Shown in pieces: positions 42,522 through 51,134 of a stretch of DNA of 55,399 nucleotides. The stretch comes from JBFWUW01 sp050247075 (lineage in GTDB: Bacteria; Planctomycetota; Planctomycetia; Pirellulales; JBFWUW01). A program made the position numbers and the translations under genes. Every line of letters starts with the position of its first letter. Position 1 is the stretch's first letter. The DNA lies in NCBI GenBank assembly GCA_050247075.1, contig JBFWUW010000050.1, positions 1 through 55,399 of the forward strand, given 5' to 3'. Under the pieces are notes generated by a model. It had not been told where the DNA came from. It saw nothing but the letters and a program-made list of their open reading frames with translations, and made no database searches.

Positions 42522-43592
42522 ATGGTTCTTGCTGTCACGGAATTCACTGCCTTGCCCACTACCGATTGCTTGACCGAACTTCTGGCGGCCGCCGGCGCTC
42601 TTCGCGAGACGGCCGCTGGACGCCAGGAAGTGGTGTCGTTCGGCGATTCCGCGGCCGAGTATGCGGCGCTGGCCAATACAACGGGCTTGGTTGCGCTGCC
42701 AGATCGGACCCAGGTAGAACTGACAGGCCGGGACCGGGCCAGCTTTCTGCATAGCTTTTGCACGAACGACATCCGTTCCCTGGCGCCGGGCCAAGGGCGC
42801 GAGGCTTTTATTTGCAATGTCCAAGGCAAACTGGCGGGCCATGGGCTGGTCTTCTGCCGGGAAGAATCGTTGGTGTTGGAATCGACACCGGGGCAGGCGG
42901 AAAAACTGATCCAACATCTCGACCGCTACCTGATTCGCGAACAGGTCGAACTCCATGATCGCAGCCACGATTGGCAAGAACTTCTGTTAGCCGGCCCGCA
43001 AGCGGAGAGCCTTCTGGCCGCATTGAATATCGCGCCATTGCCAGGCGAGCGATTGTCGCACGGCAAGGCATTCATTGGCGGCTGCCAGGTACAAGTGCGC
43101 CGCGTCGATTTTGTCCGGCCGCCCGCGCTTTTGTTGAGCATGGAAAGTTCGCGGGCCGCCGCCGTTTGGCGGACGCTGCTGGACGCTGGCGCGCGGCCTT
43201 GCGGCTGGCAGGCCTGGGAAGCAGCCCGTATCGAAGCGGGCTGGCCCTGGTACGGCCAAGACATGAACGATGAAAACCTGCCGCAAGAACTGGCCCGCGA
43301 CACACAAGCCATCAGTTTTGTCAAAGGCTGCTACCTGGGGCAAGAAACCGTGGCCCGCATCGACGCGCTGGGCCATGTCAACAAACTGCTCTGCCGGCTG
43401 CGGTTTGCCACAGCAACGCCGCCGGCCGCGGGCACGGTGTTATTCAACGGTGAGAAGGAAGTGGGCCGGATCACCTCGGCCGCATTCTCGCCGGGTACGC
43501 AAGCTTCGGTCGCACTGGGCTATTTGCGTCGCGGCAGCCATCAGCCCGGACAAGCCGTGGAGTCCGCCGTCGGGCCGGGCGAAGTCATGTAG
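42522..43592 (+). CDS. ygfZ: YgfZ/GcvT-like folate-binding protein
   Basis: About 356 residues from an ATG at 42522; frames from 42468 or 42507 are possible, and none has a good ribosome-binding site. It belongs to the YgfZ/GcvT family: an N-terminal GcvT fold (LTGRDRASFLHSFCTNDIRSL) and the signature KGCYLGQETVARIDALGHVNK (in parts), the KGCYxGQE motif of YgfZ, which helps iron-sulfur protein function in a folate-dependent way. The C-terminal barrel (PAAGTVLFNGEKEVGRITSAA) matches. No gcvH or gcvP lies nearby, so YgfZ-type is preferred to true GcvT. Confidence 0.9.
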   Translation: MVLAVTEFTALPTTDCLTELLAAAGALRETAAGRQEVVSFGDSAAEYAALANTTGLVALPDRTQVELTGRDRASFLHSFCTNDIRSLAPGQGREAFICNVQGKLAGHGLVFCREESLVLESTPGQAEKLIQHLDRYLIREQVELHDRSHDWQELLLAGPQAESLLAALNIAPLPGERLSHGKAFIGGCQVQVRRVDFVRPPALLLSMESSRAAAVWRTLLDAGARPCGWQAWEAARIEAGWPWYGQDMNDENLPQELARDTQAISFVKGCYLGQETVARIDALGHVNKLLCRLRFATATPPAAGTVLFNGEKEVGRITSAAFSPGTQASVALGYLRRGSHQPGQAVESAVGPGEVM

Positions 43593-43656
43593 GAGGCGAT
43601 TCCATCGCCGATGACCGGACAATGCGGTCTGATCGGCGATGGAATCGCCTTCTACA
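43588..43656. repeat. Inverted pair of hairpin units between convergent genes
   Basis: TGTAGGAGGCGATTCC plus ATCGCCGAT (43588-43612) and its inverse ATCGGCGATGGAATCG plus CCTTCTACA (43632-43656) form 25-base arms with one mismatch around a 19-base spacer. The left arm covers the ygfZ stop codon, and the right arm covers the end of the next gene, so it may terminate both. Confidence 0.85.
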
Positions 43657-45184
43657 GCCCGCGGCGATCGACGACGTATTCCGCCTTGATGCCGGTCTTG
43701 GCAAACAACCGCTCGGTCAGAGTCCGTTCGTCGTCTTCCCAGGTAATTTCATCCGGCATGACTTCCGTGGCCTGCTTGACACGGTCTTGCAGGCGACGCT
43801 GCAGCTCTTGCCGATTTTCGTTGGCCTCGGGAAACACCTGAATCACTAGCCGGTCGCGGCCAATACCGCCGGAGGCATCTTCGCACTCCAGCGAGATCTG
43901 AAACTGCCGCACGCCGGCGGTGTCGCGGACGGTGGCCGTCAATGCCGACAGATCGACGCGCGTCCCCTTGAGTTTGGTAAAGTCCTTCACCGCCCGGCAG
44001 ATCGGCCCAAAGATACGTGGAAAGGTGTAGCCGCAATGTTCGCAACGGCTCCAGCGCATGCCGCCGCGAACGAGATCGCCGGTCCAATAGCGGATGAATG
44101 CCGTCCCCCGCCAGCCGATGTGGCTAAACACCAGCACACCCGGTTCTCCCTCGGGCACGGGCAGGCGCGTCTCGGGATGCAGCAGTTCCCAGAAGTAGTG
44201 CCGCGGTTCCAGGTGCAGTCCGCTACCCGCCGAGCATTCGCCAAACCACCACTTCATCTCGGTCATGCCCAGCGTCTCGTGAATCACCACCCGAGGATGT
44301 GCTCCCGCTTGGACAGCCAGTTCAGTAATGGCGGCGCGCAGGGCGTTGCCGACCGGTTCCGCCCCCAGCACGATATGCTTGAGGCCGGTCAGCGGCCCCA
44401 CGGTGCCGGCCTGCTGCAAATCCAACGCCCGCCGCAGCCAATGCACCAGGTAGCTGGGTACAGCCAAAAGCGCGGTGAACTTGCCCGACTCGAACAGAGC
44501 AATCTGCCGCTCGGTGGGTATTACATGGCCGCCCCCCGTGTCGAAGCAAGCCAGCCCCGCCGCCGTTTTAGCCAGCACCGAACCAAAAAACGCCAGGTGG
44601 GGAGCGCCAGGAAACAGGTTCAAGCCACGATCGGCCCAGTCGTAAGGGGGTTCACCCTCCTTGGGCCACTTCGATTGCAGCACGGCCAGGCCCGCCAGTT
44701 GCGGCAAGATGCGGGTTAGCTCCCAATGGGTATAGGCCGCCATCACCGGCTTGCCAGTGGTTCCGCCCGATGCATGAAAGTGTACCGGGTTCCATTCCAG
44801 CAGCGCACGTCGGCGGACCTGTTCGCGAAAGGACTGACTTCGACAAAGCCGCGTAAAGTCGCGCGGGCGGTTGAACAACGCTTGCGCCATGTACCTGGCT
44901 AGTTGGCCCTTGGAGAGCGGCACCGTCCCCAGGTGGGCGTTTTCCTCGGTGCGCGGCTGTAATACAAAAGCGGTGGGATCCGCGCGCAAGTCGTCCTTGT
45001 CAATGATCGGCAGCAGCCGCAGATCGTCCAACGTGCGCAGCCGCCGTGTGTCGATGCCTGCTTCGCGATACCGCTGGCGCAGAAAAGGATGGTACGGTTC
45101 GACGATCCGCCGCACGTATTGAAACAGTCGCCGCAGGCCTTCGCTGCGTTGCCGGTCGGGTTCCAGGTCGTAAAAGTTCGGCAC
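43652..45184 (-). CDS. PaaK-like adenylate-forming enzyme
   Basis: About 510 residues from a GTG at 45184, just downstream of the cupin stop; an ATG at 45262 would overlap the cupin gene by 71 bases. The ATP-binding HFHASGGTTGKPV is characteristic of phenylacetate-CoA ligase-type adenylating enzymes, with LLAVPSYLVHWL and the RYWTGDLVRGGMRW region following, and a CEHCGYTFPRI zinc-like cysteine pair. The enzyme likely activates an aryl acid with ATP. It is coupled to a cupin dioxygenase gene upstream on the same strand, which suggests a small aromatic or ketone pathway. Confidence 0.88.
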   Translation of the reverse strand: MPNFYDLEPDRQRSEGLRRLFQYVRRIVEPYHPFLRQRYREAGIDTRRLRTLDDLRLLPIIDKDDLRADPTAFVLQPRTEENAHLGTVPLSKGQLARYMAQALFNRPRDFTRLCRSQSFREQVRRRALLEWNPVHFHASGGTTGKPVMAAYTHWELTRILPQLAGLAVLQSKWPKEGEPPYDWADRGLNLFPGAPHLAFFGSVLAKTAAGLACFDTGGGHVIPTERQIALFESGKFTALLAVPSYLVHWLRRALDLQQAGTVGPLTGLKHIVLGAEPVGNALRAAITELAVQAGAHPRVVIHETLGMTEMKWWFGECSAGSGLHLEPRHYFWELLHPETRLPVPEGEPGVLVFSHIGWRGTAFIRYWTGDLVRGGMRWSRCEHCGYTFPRIFGPICRAVKDFTKLKGTRVDLSALTATVRDTAGVRQFQISLECEDASGGIGRDRLVIQVFPEANENRQELQRRLQDRVKQATEVMPDEITWEDDERTLTERLFAKTGIKAEYVVDRRGL

Positions 45185-45191
45185 GTCGCTG

Positions 45192-45695
45192 TTACCGGAT
45201 GAACTGATCGACGTAGGCAGCGCCCAAACCAACACGGTCGTAATGTTTGCGGCACATATCAATCTTGGTATGCACGTCCTCGTAGCCGGTCTGCCGCCCT
45301 TGCTCGTCGACGTAGATCATGCAGCCGCTGATATTGAAAAACGTGATCATTTCATCGATTCCCTCATTGACGACCAGCGTATGCGTCTCACCCGGAGGTT
45401 CAAAAACATAACTGCCCGTCGTGGCGATCCAGTCATGTTCCAGATAGCGCCACGCGCCGCGGATCACGTAGCCATGCACCGGCGCGGGATGCCGGTGCCG
45501 GCTGAGCACGCCCGCCCGGGTGACTCGTAGCAAGTTGCACCACTGGCCGGCCACGGTGTTTAGCAACAGCGGACGAAACCAGACTCGCTCGGCCTGCGGC
45601 ACCCACACGCGCTCGTCGTCGGGAATCGCAGGCACGGCCAAATCGGCGGCCGCGTCGGGCGGCAGGGCCAGACCGGGATGCAAAACGGTAGCCAT
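45192..45695 (-). CDS. Cupin dioxygenase, dihydroxyacetophenone-type
   Basis: A 167-residue single-domain cupin with GGAGA upstream of the ATG. The metal site is formed by SRHRHPAPVHGYVIRG and FEPPGETHTLVV, fitting the 2,4'-dihydroxyacetophenone/acetylacetone dioxygenase-like family, which cleaves a C-C bond next to a carbonyl using iron. It lies directly upstream of the PaaK-like gene with an eight-base gap. The enzymes may act in order, cleavage of a ketone giving an aryl acid that is then activated; this is inference. Confidence 0.85.
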   Translation of the reverse strand: MATVLHPGLALPPDAAADLAVPAIPDDERVWVPQAERVWFRPLLLNTVAGQWCNLLRVTRAGVLSRHRHPAPVHGYVIRGAWRYLEHDWIATTGSYVFEPPGETHTLVVNEGIDEMITFFNISGCMIYVDEQGRQTGYEDVHTKIDMCRKHYDRVGLGAAYVDQFIR

Positions 45696-45786
45696 TGGTT
45701 CTCTCCGAAGGACAAGCGAGTTCCCTGCCCATAATAACCGACCCGCTTGACCACGGTTAGCGGCAATGCGCCTCCCACAATGGCAG

Positions 45787-45825
45787 CGAGCCGGCCAATC
45801 GCATCATACGCGACGGGCCGGCTCG
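45787..45825. terminator. Stem-loop downstream of the cold-shock gene
   Basis: Ten-base perfect stem CGAGCCGGCC (45787-45796) with GGCCGGCTCG (45816-45825) and a 19-base loop. No T-tract; may still end the csp transcript on the minus strand. Confidence 0.4.
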
Positions 45826-45937
45826 TGATTTGGAGAGATTCAAAGGGCCGGCGGCTGTTGGCAGCTCGGGTTTGAGATCAGACTTCGACAAAGGCCAACC
45901 ACGGCTGGCCGATCTGCCTGTTTACTGCTTGCTGCAA

Positions 45938-46135
45938 CTACGACGTGCGGACGTTGGTGGCACAAGGGCCCTTCTTGCCCTGGCCTACTTCGTACTGCAC
46001 GGACTGACCGACTTGCAACTCTTCGATGGTGATGTTTTTGAGTTCCGAATGGTGGAAGAACAGGTCGCCCCGCTCGCCCTCGATGAAACCAAAACCCTTG
46101 TCAGCGATGATCTTCTTGACTTTCCCTTGCGGCAC
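45938..46135 (-). CDS. csp: Cold-shock domain protein
   Basis: A 65-residue CspA-type protein, an RNA chaperone that melts secondary structure. RNP1 is KGFGFI and RNP2 is DLFFHHSE, and the rest of the beta barrel (QVGQSVQYEVGQGKKGPCATNV) is complete. It starts with GTG, preceded by GGAG eight bases upstream. The transcript appears to have a leader of about 155 bases with a terminator-like hairpin, which suggests leader-based regulation as in other cold-shock genes. Monocistronic. Confidence 0.96.
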   Translation of the reverse strand: MPQGKVKKIIADKGFGFIEGERGDLFFHHSELKNITIEELQVGQSVQYEVGQGKKGPCATNVRTS

Positions 46136-46236
46136 TTCTGAATCTCCAACATTAAGTGAAAAACAAACAAAACTCTATTGGCAAAACCATCCTGTCGGCA
46201 CCATCGCTGACAGCCAGTTAACACCCTAAAAAAGAA

Positions 46237-46269
46237 CCCGTTGTAGGTGGGGCAGGAACCTACAACGGG
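46237..46269 (-). terminator. Terminator-like hairpin in the csp leader
   Basis: Stem CCCGTTGTAGGT (46237-46248) with ACCTACAACGGG (46258-46269). On the minus strand it is followed by TTCTTTTTTAGG, a classical T-tract, and lies about 100 bases before the csp start and about 20 bases after the predicted transcription start. Confidence 0.8.
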
Positions 46270-46296
46270 GTGGCCAGGGTTTCCCCCGACACCTGT

Positions 46297-46324
46297 ATTG
46301 TGCCAATTTGAAAAGCGTAGTCAA
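46297..46324 (-). promoter_or_regulatory. Predicted sigma70-like promoter of csp
   Basis: TTGACT (46324-46319) and CACAAT (46302-46297) with a 16-base spacer, minus strand. The start point would be near 46290, before the hairpin. Confidence 0.5.
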
Positions 46325-46454
46325 GTAAATTCTTGCCAGCACGACAAAAATATCGGCCTGGACGCATATTACCCAAGTTAACAATTGGCCTCGGTAGGGC
46401 GATGACAGGAAGCGAAATCAGCCGGAATTGTTGTTGCTCTTGAAGTACCATGTT

Positions 46455-46480
46455 ATCGCCGTTGGAGACGGCTCCGACAG
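46455..46480 (-). repeat. Short hairpin repeat unit (degenerate GACGGC type)
   Basis: On the minus strand CTGTCGGAGCCGTCTCCAAC followed by GGCGAT; one stem mismatch compared with the intact unit. Confidence 0.65.
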
Positions 46481-46521
46481 CCATTTACATCTAGTAGAAT
46501 GAGATTCCGTCGGCAATCGAT

Positions 46522-46547
46522 CTGTAGAAGCCGTCTCCGACGGCGAT
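46522..46547 (+). repeat. Short hairpin repeat unit (GACGGC type)
   Basis: CTGTAGAAGCCGTCTCCGAC followed by GGCGAT; stem GCCGTC/GACGGC, loop TCC. Lies 180 bases upstream of the next operon. Confidence 0.8.
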
Positions 46548-46726
46548 AATACGGTAGAATACGCCATTCCTCGCGGCCATCGAACGATTTGCCCACGAAA
46601 CCGGTTTTTTCATTTTCCGACGAAACCTTGACGGATCGCTTGGGTTAAATGGAGTATCGCACGTCCTGGTTGACTGCCAATTCCAGTCACATTCCGGCTT
46701 GAATGCCTGATCCACAGGGGTGAACC

Positions 46727-48382
46727 ATGAACAAAACAGCCATCGGCGCGGTCTGGATTCTGGCGGGTCTAATCCCTTCCATCACGCTCGCCGCCAAGCC
46801 CGACGAGCTAACCGGTTCACGTCGGCCAGAAGTCGCCCCGACCGCTGCTGAAGTCAATCGCCTGCTGGCGGTGGAGGCCGCGGCATCGGCGGAGAGGCTC
46901 GCCTACCGCTCCAATGATGAAACTTACTTGCGCCGTGTGACGCTCGATCTGATCGGCGAAGTCCCCACGCCCGAGGAAGTCACCGCCTTTGTCCTCGATC
47001 CCGCGGCCGACAAACGGGCCAAGATCGTCGATCGCCTGCTGGCAGACGAGGAGTTCGGCCAGAATTGGGCCCGCTACTGGCGTGATGTCATCTTGTACCG
47101 CCGCACCGAGGATCGCGCTTTGTTGGTGTCGTCGGTCGTGGAATCTTATCTGACCGAGGAATTCAACAAGGGGACCAGTTGGGACAGTCTGGCCAAATCG
47201 TTCATCACCGCCAGCGGTAATATTAGCGAGCGCGGCGATACGGCCATCATCGTGGCCCAGCAGGGCGAAACGGCCGAAACCACCGCCGAGATCGCCCGCA
47301 TCTTTTTGGGCATTCAGGTGCAATGCGCCAATTGCCACGACCATCCCACCGACCGCTGGAAGCGGAAGGACTTTCACGAGTTGGCGGCCTTCTTCCCCCG
47401 CTTGGAACTGCGGCCCATCCGCGCGAATGGCGGCCGACGCGGTTTTGAGGTCGTCTCGGTCGACAATGCCCGGCCGAATTTCCGCGGCAACCCCAACCTT
47501 CGCCGGGCAACGCTGGAGCATAGCATGTCGGACCTCAAAGATCCGACGGCCGAGGGACAGCAAATGACCCCGACGTTCTTTGTCACGGGCCGCCAGGCCA
47601 AGGAGGGCATGAACGACATCGAGCGCCGCACGCTGCTGGCCAATTGGATCACGGGTGAGAGCGACCCCTGGTTTGCCAAAGCCTACGTCAACCGCATGTG
47701 GTCCGAATTGGTTGGCGAGGGCTTTTACGAACCGATCGACGATATGGGCCCCGACCGCGACTGCAGCGCTCCGCAAACGCTGGACTATCTGGCCGCGGAA
47801 TTTCGCCGCAGCCAGTTTGATGTGAAGTGGCTGTTCCGCGTCATCGCCGCGACCGATGTCTATCAACGTCAAAGCCGCTCGCGCCGCAACCCGGACGAAA
47901 CGCCGTTCGCCGCCAATTGCTCGCAACGGATGCGGGCGGACCAACTCTACAACGCGCTGACCACCGCGCTAGGTGTCGATGACCTGCAAGGGGGCCGCCG
48001 TCCCGGCCGAGGGGGCCGCCGCTATGGACTGGGCGGGCCGCGGTCCTTGTTCAACGCGGCATTTGGCTACGACCCCAGCGAGCCACGCGACGAGATTTCA
48101 GCCTCGATTCCGCAAGCCCTGGTGATGATGAATGCTCCCGTCATCAACAACGCCATTAACGCCCAGCGGCGCGATACGGCCCTGGGCAAGTTACTGGCCG
48201 ACAACTTGACCGACGAGCAAATCGTGGTTGAACTCTATTTGCGTTGTCTGGCCCGTGAGCCAAAAGAGGACGAACTGAAAACCTGCCTATCCCACATCAG
48301 CGAGACCGATACTCGCGGTGCGGCTTTGGAAGATATCCTCTGGGCGTTGCTCAATTCCACCGAATTCTTGCACAGGAAATAA
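46727..48382 (+). CDS. DUF1549/DUF1553 protein, short form
   Basis: A 551-residue exported planctomycete protein with a signal peptide (AVWILAGLIPSITLA). It lacks the N-terminal Ig-like region and the CxxxxCH motif of the larger paralogue at 14837. DUF1549 is seen in LRRVTLDLIGEVPTPEEV; CxxCH is in VQCANCHDHPTDRW; and DUF1553 begins near YVNRMWSELVGEGFYEPIDD. The ATG has AGGGG upstream. It is the first gene of an operon with two DUF1501 genes, whose first gene starts three bases after its stop. Confidence 0.95.
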   Translation: MNKTAIGAVWILAGLIPSITLAAKPDELTGSRRPEVAPTAAEVNRLLAVEAAASAERLAYRSNDETYLRRVTLDLIGEVPTPEEVTAFVLDPAADKRAKIVDRLLADEEFGQNWARYWRDVILYRRTEDRALLVSSVVESYLTEEFNKGTSWDSLAKSFITASGNISERGDTAIIVAQQGETAETTAEIARIFLGIQVQCANCHDHPTDRWKRKDFHELAAFFPRLELRPIRANGGRRGFEVVSVDNARPNFRGNPNLRRATLEHSMSDLKDPTAEGQQMTPTFFVTGRQAKEGMNDIERRTLLANWITGESDPWFAKAYVNRMWSELVGEGFYEPIDDMGPDRDCSAPQTLDYLAAEFRRSQFDVKWLFRVIAATDVYQRQSRSRRNPDETPFAANCSQRMRADQLYNALTTALGVDDLQGGRRPGRGGRRYGLGGPRSLFNAAFGYDPSEPRDEISASIPQALVMMNAPVINNAINAQRRDTALGKLLADNLTDEQIVVELYLRCLAREPKEDELKTCLSHISETDTRGAALEDILWALLNSTEFLHRK

Positions 48383-48385
48383 CCC

Positions 48386-49681
48386 ATGAACCTGCATCAT
48401 TGTGCTGAAGTAGCCGTGGGCCGCCAGGGCCAGGTGCAACGCCGCGATTTTCTACGGGGAGTTTCCGCCGCCGCCTTGGCTGCGGGCACCCTCAGTTGGA
48501 CCGATGTCGTCACGTTTAGCGCCGAAGACTTGCGCCGCCGCGGCAAGGCTTGCATCTTGCTGTGGATGCAAGGCGCTCCGAGCCAGTTCGAGACCTTCAA
48601 CCCCAAGCCGGGGCACGCCAACGGCGGCGAGACCAAATCCATTGCCACCAGCGTGCCAGGCATTGAAATCGCCGAGAGCTTGCCCAACATTGCCCGCGGC
48701 ATGGAAGACATGGCCATCATTCGCTCGATGACCAGCAAGGAAGGCAACCACCAGCGGGCCACGTTTTTGCTGCATACCGGATATTTCCCCACGGCCAGTG
48801 TGAAGCATCCCACGCTTGGAGCGTTGGTAGCCAGCGAACTGGGCGATCCCCAGAGCGAACTCCCCTCGTTTGTGCGCATTGGCAACAACTTCCGCAACAC
48901 CGGTGGTGGCGGGCTGCTGGGGGTAGATTACGATGCCTTCCAACTGCAAAACGCGGATACTTTGCCCACCAATACCACCACGGCCACCACGCCCGACCGC
49001 TTTCGCCGCCGGTTGGGCCTGCTCGACCGGTTGGAGAGCCAATACGCCGCCCAAGAAGGCAAACAAGAGGTGGCGGACCATAAGAAACTGTACTCCAAGA
49101 CCGCGCGGATGATTCTTAGCCCGCGTATGGAAGCCTTTGATATCGCACGCGAGTCCGACAGCACCCGCGATGCCTACGGACGTAAGCCGTTTGGCACGTC
49201 ATGCCTGTTGGCCCGTCGGCTGATTGAGTCGGGGGTGACATTTGTGGAAGTTTCCCTCGGTAATTGGGACACGCACGACAGCAACTTCGACCGCTGCAAG
49301 TCATTGTGCGGGCAGATCGACCAGCCCGTCGCCGCCTTGGTACAAGATCTCAAGGATCGCGGCATGCTGGACGATACGTTGATTGTGTGGATGGGCGAGT
49401 TTGGCCGCACTCCGCGGATCAACCCGCGGGCGGGCCGCGACCATTACCCCAAGGCGTTCAACGCCATGCTGGCTGGCGGCGGCATTCGCGGCGGACAGGT
49501 GGTAGGCAGTACCGATGCCGGGGGGACCGATGTCAGCGACCGGCCCGTCTCGGTGCAAGACTTGCTGCAAACCGTCTGCAAAAGTCTGGCGATCAACCCG
49601 GCCAAGGAAAACATGAGTTCGATCGGCCGGCCTATCAAAATCGTCGATGGCGGCCAGCCCGTGCAAGAGCTGTTCGGTTAA
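48386..49681 (+). CDS. DUF1501 protein, first of two
   Basis: A 431-residue DUF1501 protein with AGGAA before the ATG. The N-terminus QRRDFLRGVSAAALAAG matches a twin-arginine signal. Core motifs are ACILLWMQGAPSQFETFNPKP, GNWDTHDSNF and EFGRTPRINPRAGRDHYPKAF. It starts three bases after the DUF1549 gene and is followed by a second DUF1501 gene, so a single transcript is very likely. The enzyme function is unproven. Confidence 0.95.
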   Translation: MNLHHCAEVAVGRQGQVQRRDFLRGVSAAALAAGTLSWTDVVTFSAEDLRRRGKACILLWMQGAPSQFETFNPKPGHANGGETKSIATSVPGIEIAESLPNIARGMEDMAIIRSMTSKEGNHQRATFLLHTGYFPTASVKHPTLGALVASELGDPQSELPSFVRIGNNFRNTGGGGLLGVDYDAFQLQNADTLPTNTTTATTPDRFRRRLGLLDRLESQYAAQEGKQEVADHKKLYSKTARMILSPRMEAFDIARESDSTRDAYGRKPFGTSCLLARRLIESGVTFVEVSLGNWDTHDSNFDRCKSLCGQIDQPVAALVQDLKDRGMLDDTLIVWMGEFGRTPRINPRAGRDHYPKAFNAMLAGGGIRGGQVVGSTDAGGTDVSDRPVSVQDLLQTVCKSLAINPAKENMSSIGRPIKIVDGGQPVQELFG

Positions 49682-49733
49682 TCCCGGTGTAGTTAGAATG
49701 TGGGCATTTCCCGCTTCCCTGGAATTGCCCGCC

Positions 49734-51053
49734 ATGAGACAACCTCGCCAGCCATTTTGCGATGGACTGCCACGCCGCCAGTTTTTGCGGGCCGGCAGTC
49801 TGGCCATGGGCGGCTTGACGCTGCCGCATCTGTTGCGGGCAGAAGCCGCCGCCGGGGGTGGCCAACCGCACAAGTCCATCATCATGGTGTACTTGTCGGG
49901 CGGGCTGGCCCATCAAGATTCGTTCGACCTGAAGCCCGATGCACCCGCCGAGGTCCGCGGCGAGTTCAAGCCGATCGACACCAACGTGCCAGGGGTGCAA
50001 ATCTGCGAGTTGCTGCCAGAGCTAGCCAAGATCATGGACCGGCTGGCCGTGATTCGCTCCATTGTCGGGCTGCGTGATGAACACTCCAGTTGGCAAACGC
50101 TGACGGGCTACCAGATGGAGTTGGCTCGTCGCGAGGGCCGGCCAAACTTTGGATCGGCGGTGGCCCGCGTGCAAGGGGCCACCGACCCGGTCGTGCCGCC
50201 GTTTATCGACATGTTCCCCACCATGCAGCATCGGCCCTACAACATTCCGGGACCGGGCTTCCTAGGTCCGGCCTATGGGGGCGTGCGGGCCGATAGCGAA
50301 GACCTGGCCAACATGAAGTTGCGCGACCTGAGCTTGTCGCGATTGAACGGACGGCAGCGTCTGCTGGAGGGCTTCGACCAGTTCCGCCGCCAGGTCGATG
50401 CCTTCGATATCAGCCGCATGTCGACCGAATACCAACGGGCGTTCGATGTGCTGACCTCCAGCCGTCTGGTGGAGGCCTTGGATATCGAACGCGAGGACAA
50501 AACGGTTCGCGGTCGCTACGGAGAAAGTTCGCCCAAACACCAGGGGGATGGCGCTCCTCTTTGGAACGACCAGCTCTTGCTGGCCCGGCGTTTGGTGGAG
50601 GCGGGCGTCCGCTGCGTCACCGTGGCCTACGGTTTTTGGGATACGCACGGCAACAATTTTTCGCACCTCCGCAACAACTTGCCGGTGTTTGACCGGGGTA
50701 TTTCGGCGCTGGTCAACGATCTGCACGATCGGGGCCTGTCCAATGACGTCACGGTGTTGGTGTGGGGCGAGTTTGGCCGCACGCCCAAGATCAACCCTGG
50801 GGCGGGCCGCGACCATTGGGCCCCGGTAAACGGTGCCCTCTTTGCCGGCGGCGGCCTGCGGATGGGCCAGGTGGTTGGCTCCACCGACAATTTGGCCGCC
50901 TACGCCAAGGACCGGCCGCTACACTATCACGATGTCCTGGTCACCGCTTATCGAGCCCTAGGGATCGACCCGCACCAATTCGTGCGCGACATTTCCGACC
51001 GTCCCGTGCAACTGCTGCCCGACTCCGCCCGGCCGGTGCGCGAGTTGCTCTAG
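49734..51053 (+). CDS. DUF1501 protein, second of two
   Basis: A 439-residue DUF1501 protein from the ATG at 49734; the frame is open upstream into the previous gene. The N-terminus PRRQFLRAGSLAMGGLTL is a twin-arginine signal. Motifs are IIMVYLSGGLAHQDSFDLKP, GFWDTHGNNFSH and EFGRTPKINPGAGRDHWAPVN. It is more like the 20123 DUF1501 protein in its start (SGGLAHQDSFD) than like its immediate neighbour. It probably acts with the DUF1549 protein in the envelope. Confidence 0.95.
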   Translation: MRQPRQPFCDGLPRRQFLRAGSLAMGGLTLPHLLRAEAAAGGGQPHKSIIMVYLSGGLAHQDSFDLKPDAPAEVRGEFKPIDTNVPGVQICELLPELAKIMDRLAVIRSIVGLRDEHSSWQTLTGYQMELARREGRPNFGSAVARVQGATDPVVPPFIDMFPTMQHRPYNIPGPGFLGPAYGGVRADSEDLANMKLRDLSLSRLNGRQRLLEGFDQFRRQVDAFDISRMSTEYQRAFDVLTSSRLVEALDIEREDKTVRGRYGESSPKHQGDGAPLWNDQLLLARRLVEAGVRCVTVAYGFWDTHGNNFSHLRNNLPVFDRGISALVNDLHDRGLSNDVTVLVWGEFGRTPKINPGAGRDHWAPVNGALFAGGGLRMGQVVGSTDNLAAYAKDRPLHYHDVLVTAYRALGIDPHQFVRDISDRPVQLLPDSARPVRELL

Positions 51054-51134
51054 CAATGACCTGATGAAGCCGTGACGCCTTTCCGCGTTGCCGCCTGCAA
51101 TGCAGCCCGCCCTAACTTGGGCGGCACCTTCCCC

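Noticed and set aside
42522..43592. Glycine-cleavage T protein (true GcvT)
   Set aside because: KGCYLGQE signature and absence of gcvH/gcvP favour YgfZ.
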